From: CAYVUV01 sp964455095
Lineage (GTDB): Bacteria; Desulfobacterota; Binatia; HRBIN30; CADEER01
Length of the DNA stretch: 5,492 nucleotides
Assembly: GCA_964455095.1 (NCBI GenBank)
Contig: CAYVUV010000037.1
Location: forward strand, 1-5,492
Direction: 5' to 3'
In this document: positions 1 to 4,817 of the stretch, piece by piece
Layout of the letters: each line of letters opens with the position of its first letter
Position numbering within the stretch: position 1 is the stretch's first letter
Notes under the pieces: generated by a model
Told to the model about the DNA's origin: nothing
Seen by the model: only the letters and a program-made list of their open reading frames with translations
The model's database searches: none
Made by a program: the position numbers and the translations under genes

Positions 1-21
1 CCCGCAGGCCGCGCAGGCCTG

Positions 22-47
22 ACGCCGAAGCGGTCGCCGTTCGGCGT
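22..47. repeat. Stem-loop, 11 bp with one bulge
   Basis: ACGCCGAA (22-29) pairs with TTCGGCGT (40-47), G30 is bulged, and CGG (31-33) pairs with CCG (37-39) around a TCG loop. It overlaps a plus-strand TGA at 20-22. No T-run follows on either strand. Confidence 0.6.
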
Positions 48-125
48 TCGGCGCGTCGCGGCAGGCGGCGGCTGGCCGGGGCGCGTGGGCCCAAGCGGGA
101 CGGGCAGTGGGGCACGGCGGCCGGG

Positions 126-151
126 GCGCTGTCGGCGGCGCCGAGCAGCGC
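126..151. repeat. Stem-loop, 11 bp with one bulge
   Basis: GCGCTG (126-131) pairs with CAGCGC (146-151), and TCGGC (132-136) pairs with GCCGA (140-144) around a GGC loop, leaving only G145 bulged. Its design (11 bp, one bulge, triloop) is like that of the hairpin at 22-47, though the sequences differ. Confidence 0.6.
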
Positions 152-164
152 AGCCACGGGGTCG

Positions 165-294
165 GCGCGCGAAGCGCGCTTCGTACTTCTGACTCGCGGC
201 GATTGTTTGAGCGGAGCTCGCGTAGCGCGCGGAGCGAGTTTCGCCGCGCGACCCCGAGGCGAGCAGCGGAGGGAAGTCGGTGCGAAGCACCGAC
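165..294. repeat. Structured intergenic repeat-like element
   Basis: Several foldable units lie back to back. A 14-base perfect palindrome spans 170-183, overlapping a GCGCGC-GAA-GCGCGC hairpin at 165-179. A nested stem follows: outer arms CGCGGCGA (195-202) and TCGCCGCG (241-248) enclose inner arms 215-221 and 234-240 (one G-U pair), contiguous on the right side. Last is a perfect hairpin GTCGGTGC-GAA-GCACCGAC (276-294). The string GCGATTGTTTGAGCGGAG, then GGAGCGAGTTTCGCCGCG, then GAGCAGCGGAGGGAA and a closing variable hairpin, resembles from memory a dispersed intergenic repeat seen in many Betaproteobacteria. Here it lacks the AT-richer tail I associate with that repeat. The family match is recollection, not a search; the inverted repeats are read directly. 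Confidence 0.55.
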
Positions 295-403
295 CGCCGT
301 CGTCATCGCGCCGCAGCGCCCGGGCCATCAGGCCCTGCGCCGCCCAACGCCGGCCCACGCAGGCCGCCCCGGCCACCCGGCCCGCCGCCGCCTGCCGCGA
401 CGC

Positions 404-439
404 GCCAGCGCCAGCGCCAGCACCGGCACCGGCACCGGC
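404..439. repeat. Tandem hexamer array, three GCCAGC then three ACCGGC
   Basis: Three exact copies of GCCAGC (404-421) are followed by three exact copies of ACCGGC (422-439) and a partial fourth (ACC at 440-442). It lies 22 bases beyond the murA stop, so length changes would not alter MurA. It could vary in copy number by slippage. Confidence 0.85.
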
Positions 440-461
440 ACCCGAAGTCGGAGGTCGCATC

Positions 462-1721
462 TCAGGCTCTCCCCGGAAGTCGCTCGATGCGCGCGCCGAG
501 CTGGCCCAGCTTGGCCTCCATGCGCTCGTAGCCGCGATCGAGATGATAGATCCGGTCGACGACCGTCTCGCCTTCGGCGACCAGCCCGGCGATGACCAGG
601 CCTGCCGAGGCGCGCAGGTCGGTGGCCATCACCGTGGCGCCGGAGAGCTTCGGCACGCCGCGCACGATCGCGGTGTTTCCCTCGATCGTGATGTCCGCGC
701 CGAGCCGCTGCATCTCGAGCACGTGCATGAAGCGGTTCTCGAAAATGGTCTCGGTGATGACGCCGGCGCCCTCGGCGATGCAGTTGACGGCCATGAACTG
801 GGCCTGCATGTCGGTGGCGAAAGCCGGATACGGCGCAGTGCGAACGTTCACCGCACGGGGTCGCCGCTTCATCGACAGGCGGATCCGGTCGGCCCCCGTC
901 TCGATCGACGCGCCGGCCTCGCGCAGCTTGTCCAGCGTCGCGTCCATCGTCCCGGGCTGCGCGTGCGTGAGCGTGATGTCGCCCCCGGTCGCCGCAGCCG
1001 CGCACAGGAAAGTGCCCGCCTCGATCCGGTCGGCCATCACGCGGTGCTCGCCGCCGTCGAGCCGCCGCACGCCGTGCACCGCAATGCGGTCGGTGCCCGC
1101 GCCCTCGATGCGCGCGCCCATCGCCACGAGCGCCGCGGCCAGGTCGACGACCTCGGGCTCGCGCGCGGCGTTCTCGATGACCGTCTCGCCGTCGGCCAGC
1201 GTGGCGGCCATCATCAGGTTCTCGGTACCGGTCACCGTGACCATGTCGGTGACGATGCGCGCGCCCTTCAGGCGGCTGGCCTTCGCGACCACGTAGCCGT
1301 GCTCGATCGAGATCTGCGCGCCCATCGCCTGCAGGCCCTTGATGTGCTGGTCGACCGGGCGCTGGCCGATCGCGCACCCGCCCGGCAGCGACACGCGCGC
1401 CTCGCCGAAGCGGGCGAGCAGCGGGCCCAGCACGAGAATCGACGCGCGCATCGTCTTGACGAGCTCGTACGGCGCCTCGACCGAGGCGACGCCGCCCGCG
1501 TCGAGCACGACGCGATCGCCATCGCGTTCGGCCGTCACGCCGAGCCGCCGCAGCAGCTTGAGCGCCGTGGCGACGTCGTGCAGCTGCGGCACGTTGCCCA
1601 GCGCGAACGGCGCGGCGGTGAGCAGGCCGGCGCACAGGATCGGCAGCGCCGCGTTCTTGGCGCCCGACACCGCGATTTCGCCTTGCAGCGCGAGGCCGCC
1701 CTCGATTCTCAGCTTGTCCAT
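462..1721 (-). CDS. murA: UDP-N-acetylglucosamine 1-carboxyvinyltransferase MurA
   Basis: MurA transfers enolpyruvate from phosphoenolpyruvate to UDP-GlcNAc, the first committed step of peptidoglycan synthesis, in the cytoplasm. At 419 residues it equals the E. coli enzyme in length and aligns with it from end to end from memory. Key residues are present: K22-N23 in SGAKNAALPIL; the catalytic and fosfomycin-target Cys C116 in SLPGGCAIGQRPVD (111-124), with R121; D304 in the PAFATDMQAQF segment (299-309), matching E. coli D305; NRFMHVLEM (329-337); and R396 in DRGYERM. Cys rather than Asp at 116 predicts the fosfomycin-sensitive type. The start is set by the usual MDKLRI opening, with GGGGAGG 12 bases upstream (somewhat long spacing). 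It follows ibaG by 61 bases on the same strand. After the stop there is no recognisable gene in the remaining 461 bases. Confidence 0.98.
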   Translation of the reverse strand: MDKLRIEGGLALQGEIAVSGAKNAALPILCAGLLTAAPFALGNVPQLHDVATALKLLRRLGVTAERDGDRVVLDAGGVASVEAPYELVKTMRASILVLGPLLARFGEARVSLPGGCAIGQRPVDQHIKGLQAMGAQISIEHGYVVAKASRLKGARIVTDMVTVTGTENLMMAATLADGETVIENAAREPEVVDLAAALVAMGARIEGAGTDRIAVHGVRRLDGGEHRVMADRIEAGTFLCAAAATGGDITLTHAQPGTMDATLDKLREAGASIETGADRIRLSMKRRPRAVNVRTAPYPAFATDMQAQFMAVNCIAEGAGVITETIFENRFMHVLEMQRLGADITIEGNTAIVRGVPKLSGATVMATDLRASAGLVIAGLVAEGETVVDRIYHLDRGYERMEAKLGQLGARIERLPGRA

Positions 1722-1733
1722 GGATGTATCCGG

Positions 1734-1740
1734 CCTCCCC
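1734..1740 (-). promoter_or_regulatory. Ribosome-binding site of murA
   Basis: On the minus strand the sequence GGGGAGG precedes the murA ATG by 12 bases. It is a strong Shine-Dalgarno core at slightly long spacing and supports the MDKLRI start. No promoter hexamers are apparent in the 61-base ibaG-murA gap. Confidence 0.6.
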
Positions 1741-1782
1741 CGGCGATGGCCACCGCGCGCGTCGCGGGCCCCGCCTGGGCCT

Positions 1783-2028
1783 TCATGCGCCGCCGCGGTC
1801 GGCGAACTCTTCGGGCGTCAGCGTGTTCATCGACAGCGCGTGCACCTCCTCGCGCATGCGCTCGCCGAGCGCCGCATAGACGAGCTGGTGGCGCTGCACG
1901 AGTCGCTTGCCCTCGAACAGCTTCGAGACGATCAGCGCCTCGAAGTGCCGTCCGTCGCCGCTGACCTCGAGATGCTCGCAATCGAGCCCGTCGGCGATGA
2001 ACTTGCGGAGATTCTCGGGAGTGACCAT
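1783..2028 (-). CDS. ibaG: BolA-family protein IbaG
   Basis: An 81-residue BolA-fold protein. BolA/IbaG proteins partner with monothiol glutaredoxins around [2Fe-2S] clusters in iron-sulfur trafficking; IbaG (YrbA) in E. coli is linked to acid stress. Visible pattern: an N-terminal helix (TPENLRKFIADGL), then HLEVSGDGRHFEALIVS (19-35) with H28, the loop QRHQLVYAALGERM (45-58) with H47, and the closing EEVHALSMNTLTPEEF (60-75) with H63. The EVHALS-NTLTPEE ending and the position directly before murA favour IbaG over BolA itself, matching the E. coli order mlaB-ibaG-murA. The 61-base space before it (2029-2089) has no clear promoter and only weak Shine-Dalgarno character, so readthrough from the transporter genes is likely. 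The start ATG is the only sensible one for the fold. Confidence 0.92.
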   Translation of the reverse strand: MVTPENLRKFIADGLDCEHLEVSGDGRHFEALIVSKLFEGKRLVQRHQLVYAALGERMREEVHALSMNTLTPEEFADRGGA

Positions 2029-2089
2029 GGCGCAATCCGGGCGAAACGGTGTCGGTTGGAGGATGGATCGGGTGTGCGAACGGGCCGCC

Positions 2090-2884
2090 TCAGTGCCGCA
2101 GCCGGTAGCCGCTCGCCAGCAGCCGCAGCGCGATCGCGCTGACGCCGGCGAGCGTGGCGGCGACGACCGCGAGGCTCGTGGCCGGAGGCACGTCGGACAC
2201 CCCGAAGAAGCCGTAACGGAACCCGTCGACCATGTAGAAGAACGGGTTCAGGTGCGACAGCGTCTGCCAGAAACCGGGCAGCGACTTCACCGAATAGAAC
2301 ACGCCGGACAGGAACGTGAGCGGCATGATGATGAAGTTCTGGAAGGCCGCAATCTGGTCGAATTTCTCGGCCCAGATCCCCGCGATCAGGCCCATTGTAC
2401 CGAGAATCGCGCTGCCCAGCAGCGCGAAGGCGAGGATCCAGGCGGGTGCCGCGAACGACAGGTGCGCGAACCACGCGGTGACGAAGAACACGCCCGCGCC
2501 GACCGCCATGCCGCGCATCATCGAGGCGAGCACGTAGGCCGCGAACATCTCGCGGTGCGAAAGCGGCGCGAGCAGCAGGAACACGATGTTGCCGGTGATC
2601 TTGCTCTGGATCAGCGACGACGAACTGTTGGCGAACGCGTTCTGCAGCACCGACATCATCACCAGGCCGGGCAGCAGGAAGGACGTGTAACGCACCCCCT
2701 CGAACACCTGGACGCGGTCTTCGAGCACGTGAGAGAAGATCAGCAGGTACAGCATGGCGGTGAGCACCGGCGCGGCGATCGTCTGCACGCCCACCTTGAC
2801 GAAGCGCAGCACCTCCTTGTGCAGCAGCGTCGCGAAGCCCTGCACCGAGAACGCCGCGTCGGGACGCTCGCGAACCGGGTCCAT
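2090..2884 (-). CDS. ABC-2 type transporter permease (YadH/NodJ/DrrB-like)
   Basis: A 264-residue inner-membrane protein, the membrane half of the exporter powered by the ATPase just upstream. About six membrane segments can be picked by eye: roughly 33-51, 66-86, 114-139, 147-170, 178-197 and 236-256. A short amphipathic N-terminal stretch (FATLLHKEVLRFVKV) precedes the first, as is typical for ABC-2 permeases. Family signatures include LLPGLVMMSVLQNAF (70-84), LLAPLSHREMF (104-114), PLTFLSGVFYSV (188-199) and the C-terminal NPFFYMVDGFRYGFFG (213-228). The start at 2884 directly abuts the ATPase stop (TGAATG) and is served by a perfect AAGGAG 9 bases upstream, the best ribosome-binding site in the window. 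This may let the permease be made efficiently even if coupling is poor. The length is normal and no disruption is seen. E. coli YadH is the best-known relative, with no settled substrate. Confidence 0.93.
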   Translation of the reverse strand: MDPVRERPDAAFSVQGFATLLHKEVLRFVKVGVQTIAAPVLTAMLYLLIFSHVLEDRVQVFEGVRYTSFLLPGLVMMSVLQNAFANSSSSLIQSKITGNIVFLLLAPLSHREMFAAYVLASMMRGMAVGAGVFFVTAWFAHLSFAAPAWILAFALLGSAILGTMGLIAGIWAEKFDQIAAFQNFIIMPLTFLSGVFYSVKSLPGFWQTLSHLNPFFYMVDGFRYGFFGVSDVPPATSLAVVAATLAGVSAIALRLLASGYRLRH

Positions 2885-3826
2885 TCAGCGCGTCTCCTTC
2901 ATGACCTGGACGAAGACGTCCTCGAGGTCGGTGTGCAGCAGTTCCATCTCCTCGATCCGGCAGCCGCCCTCGCGCAACGCGGCCAGCAACGGCTCGATCG
3001 CGCCGAAGTCGTCGACGCGCAGGCTCACCCTCGACTCGCCCACGTCCTGCGGAATCGCCTGCGGCGCCACGACGCCCGGCTCCGCGATGCGCAGCGGTTC
3101 GAGCGCCGCCGGCAGCGGCGCGCCGGCCAGGCGCAGCTGCAACCGGCCCGCGGCGAAGCGGTGCAGCAGCGAGCGCGTGCGGTCGAGCGCGACCACCGTG
3201 CCGTTCTTGAGCATCGCGATGCGGTCGCACAGCTCCTGCGCCTCTTCGAGGTAGTGCGTCGTGAGGACGATCGTGTGGCCGTCGCGATTGAGCCGGCGGA
3301 TGAACTGCCACAGCGTCTGGCGAAGCTCGACGTCCACGCCCGCCGTCGGCTCGTCGAGCACGATCACCGGCGGGCGATGCACCAGCGCCTGCGCCACCAG
3401 CACCCTGCGCTTCATGCCGCCGGAGAGCGCGCGCATGTTGACTTCGGCCTTCGAGGCGAGGTCGAGGTTGGCCAGCACCTCGTCGATCCAGTCGTCGTTG
3501 CGCCGGATGCCGTAGTAGCCGGAGGTGATTCGCAGCGTCTCGCGCACCGTGAAGAACGGGTCGAAGACCAGTTCCTGCGGCACGACGCCGAGCGCGCGTC
3601 GCGCGGCGCGGAAGTCGCGCACGACGTCGTGGCCCATCACCGACACCTCGCCCGAACTCGCGCGGGTGAGCCCCGCGACGATCGAGATCAGCGTGGTCTT
3701 GCCGGCACCGTTGGGGCCGAGCAGGCCGAAGAACTCGCCCTGCCCGATCGACAGCGAGACGCCGCGCAGCGCCTCGAAGCTGCCGTAGCGCTTGGCCACG
3801 CAGCGCACGTCGATCGCGGCGCTCAT
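2885..3826 (-). CDS. ABC-2 type transporter ATP-binding protein (YadG/NodI/DrrA-like)
   Basis: A 313-residue ATPase expected to dimerise and drive the permease encoded next. All nucleotide-binding motifs are intact: Walker A GPNGAGKTT (37-45), Q-loop Q84, signature LSGGMKR (134-140), Walker B VIVLDEP (154-160), D-loop AGVD (162-165) and switch His191 in TTHYLEEA. The motif style (VVPQE after the Q-loop approach, LSGGMKRR, DEPTAGVD) is that of exporters with ABC-2 permeases, and it is not MlaF. Residues from about 225 form a C-terminal accessory domain, ending in a helix DLEDVFVQVMKETR typical of DrrA-like ATPases. The ATG at 3826 overlaps the mlaB stop (ATGA); no good Shine-Dalgarno is seen, so translation probably depends on coupling. 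The last codons carry the ribosome-binding site of the permease gene. The substrate is unknown: family members export drugs, polysaccharides or Nod factors, and operon context suggests an envelope-related cargo, which is inference. Confidence 0.93.
   Translation of the reverse strand: MSAAIDVRCVAKRYGSFEALRGVSLSIGQGEFFGLLGPNGAGKTTLISIVAGLTRASSGEVSVMGHDVVRDFRAARRALGVVPQELVFDPFFTVRETLRITSGYYGIRRNDDWIDEVLANLDLASKAEVNMRALSGGMKRRVLVAQALVHRPPVIVLDEPTAGVDVELRQTLWQFIRRLNRDGHTIVLTTHYLEEAQELCDRIAMLKNGTVVALDRTRSLLHRFAAGRLQLRLAGAPLPAALEPLRIAEPGVVAPQAIPQDVGESRVSLRVDDFGAIEPLLAALREGGCRIEEMELLHTDLEDVFVQVMKETR
2894..2899 (-). promoter_or_regulatory. Ribosome-binding site of the ABC-2 permease gene
   Basis: A perfect AAGGAG lies within the last codons of the ATPase gene (Lys-Glu of the KETR ending), 9 bases before the permease ATG. 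It decides the permease start at 2884 and shows how the abutting TGAATG junction can be translated. Confidence 0.8.
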
Positions 3827-4194
3827 CGGCCGTGACTGGTCGCGGGAAGGCCCTGCGCGTCGCGCTCGTCGAACAGCATGTGCTCGACGCCGTACAGGCC
3901 CGAGAGCTTGTGCAGGTTGGGCGAGGCCCCGACGAACGTGCAGCGGCGCCCGGCGGCCGACGCCCGCCGTGACAACTCGAGCAGCACACCGATCAGCGAC
4001 GAGTCGAAATGCCGGCACGCGGACAGGTCGAACAGCGGCCGCGCGGCGTCGAGCGCCGGCAGCGCCTGGGCCAGGGCGGCCCGCGCAGTGGCGAACGTGA
4101 CCTCGGGCGGCAATGCCAGCGCACCCGCAGCTCGAAGGCGTTCGGCGGGGGGCGGAGCCGCGGGCTGCGCACCCGCTGGTTGCCCGGCGCTCAC
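3823..4194 (-). CDS. mlaB: MlaB STAS-domain subunit of the Mla ABC complex
   Basis: A 123-residue cytoplasmic protein. MlaB binds the ATPase MlaF and is needed for assembly and activity of the MlaFEDB inner-membrane transporter. The first 20 or so residues are a Pro/Ala-rich lead-in, followed by a STAS fold: strand LFDLSACRHFDSS (54-66), helix LIGVLLELSRRASAAG (67-82), strand CTFVGAS (85-91) and terminal helix NLHKLSGLYGVEHML (93-107). S65, next to D64, is where STAS proteins often carry a Ser or Thr; in E. coli MlaB a Thr in this region matters for function. The usual Gly after the D-S/T pair is absent (DSSLIGV), a mild departure. The GTG start at 4194 gives a 4-base overlap with the mlaC stop, and a GGGAAG lies just upstream but very close. 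No other plausible start precedes the domain. The stop overlaps the ATPase start (ATGA). The assignment rests on fold pattern plus position after mlaC; the sequence alone would say only STAS protein. Confidence 0.88.
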   Translation of the reverse strand: MSAGQPAGAQPAAPPPAERLRAAGALALPPEVTFATARAALAQALPALDAARPLFDLSACRHFDSSLIGVLLELSRRASAAGRRCTFVGASPNLHKLSGLYGVEHMLFDERDAQGLPATSHGR

Positions 4195-4817
4195 GTCTTC
4201 CCGCTCGCGGCAGGCTGGCGGTTCTTCTCGCTCAGGCTCTTGATCAGCCCTTCGATGCCGCCGGCGCTGACTTCCTGCGCGAACTGAGTGCGGTAGGTCT
4301 CGACCAGCCAGACGCCGAGGACGTTGACGTCGTAGATCTTCCAGCCGTCCGCTGCCTTCATCATCCGGTAGTCGAGCTGGATCGGCTCGCCGCGCGGCTG
4401 CAGGACTTCGCTGCGGACGATCACGTCGGTGTCCTGCGGATTGGCCCGCAACGGCCGCATCCGCACCTTCTGGTCGGCGACCGACGACAGCGCCCCGGAA
4501 TACGTGCGGATCAGCAGTGCGCGGAACTCGTCCATCAGCTGCTTCTGCTGGTCGGGCGTCGCGCTGCGCCAGTTGCGGCCGACCGACAACGCGGTCATGC
4601 GCCGGAAGTCGACGTGCGGCATCACGGTGGAGTCGACCAGCGCGTTGAGCTTCCTCGGGTCGCCGGCCTGCAGCGCCGTGTCGGACTTGATCCGATCGAG
4701 GATCTCGTTGCTGAGCCGCTCGATCAGCTTGTCCGGCGCCTCCGGCGCCGCGGCGGCCGCCGGCAGCGCGAGCAGCAGCCCGAGGCAAACCCACAGCAGT
4801 TTCTTCATCATCATCAT
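4191..4817 (-). CDS. mlaC: MlaC periplasmic phospholipid-binding protein
   Basis: MlaC (Ttg2D/YrbC family) is the soluble periplasmic carrier that shuttles phospholipid between the outer-membrane MlaA complex and the inner-membrane MlaFEDB complex. The product is 208 residues, near the family norm of about 210. Residues 1-24 form a Sec signal peptide: Met/Lys start, hydrophobic core LLWVCLGLLLALP, then a run of Ala with probable cleavage before PEAP. The mature part has the family pattern: VMPHVDFRRMTALSVGRNWR (65-84), a lipid-pocket region with QLDYRMM (147-153), and the hallmark GWKIYDVNVLGVWLVETYR (158-176). Four consecutive in-frame ATG codons (4817-4806) could each initiate. The first overlaps the mlaA stop and is chosen because coupling by ATGA recurs along this operon; a GGGA lies 6 bases upstream of it. 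The 3' end overlaps mlaB by 4 bases (GTGA). A 9-base tandem repeat (4732-4749) sits near the signal-cleavage codons. Confidence 0.95.
   Translation of the reverse strand: MMMMKKLLWVCLGLLLALPAAAAAPEAPDKLIERLSNEILDRIKSDTALQAGDPRKLNALVDSTVMPHVDFRRMTALSVGRNWRSATPDQQKQLMDEFRALLIRTYSGALSSVADQKVRMRPLRANPQDTDVIVRSEVLQPRGEPIQLDYRMMKAADGWKIYDVNVLGVWLVETYRTQFAQEVSAGGIEGLIKSLSEKNRQPAASGKT

Larger units (their letters stand above)
1..461. other. Region without a recognisable gene, rich in stem-loops and short repeats
   Basis: No frame on either strand gives a protein resembling a known family. The open frames here are Arg/Ala/Pro/Gly-rich, as expected from extreme GC content. A minus-strand frame from ATG 460, one base after the murA stop, stays open to the left edge, but it begins with a Gly-Ala repeat from the hexamer array and then becomes featureless. 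hisG, often next to murA in Burkholderiales, is not seen. The region holds stem-loops at 22-47, 126-151, 165-183, 195-248 and 276-294, a tandem hexamer array at 404-439 and small direct repeats (CGCAGGCC at 3-10 and 12-19; GTTCGGC twice in tandem at 39-52). Most likely it is an intergenic spacer carrying dispersed repeat sequence. No T-rich intrinsic terminator for murA was found. Confidence 0.7.

Noticed and set aside
276..294. Hairpin as an intrinsic terminator of murA
   Set aside because: The stem is perfect, but on the minus strand it is followed by TTCCCTCC rather than a T-run, and it lies about 170 bases past the stop. A terminator role is unsupported.
404..439. CRISPR array
   Set aside because: Units are contiguous hexamers with no spacers, so this is a simple tandem repeat.
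1..460. Minus-strand open frame from ATG 460 to the left edge as a gene following murA
   Set aside because: It translates to a Gly-Ala repeat and then Arg/Ala/Pro-rich sequence crossing several stem-loops. It has no family pattern, and stop codons are rare by chance at this GC content.
207..1964. 585-codon plus-strand open frame antisense to murA and ibaG
   Set aside because: It lies opposite unmistakable murA and ibaG. The product is Arg/Ala/His/Asp-rich without any family pattern, as expected opposite GC-biased codons.
2029..2089. Promoter for ibaG in the 61-base gap
   Set aside because: No recognisable -35/-10 pair is present on the minus strand. Readthrough from the transporter genes is simpler.
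1907..3835. 642-codon plus-strand open frame antisense to the ABC transporter genes
   Set aside because: It is the complement of two intact, motif-complete genes and gives a low-complexity Arg/His/Gln-rich product, so it is a shadow.
1932..3989. 685-codon minus-strand open frame overlapping the ABC pair in another frame
   Set aside because: It is Arg-rich and featureless, whereas the alternative frame on the same strand holds all the ABC motifs.
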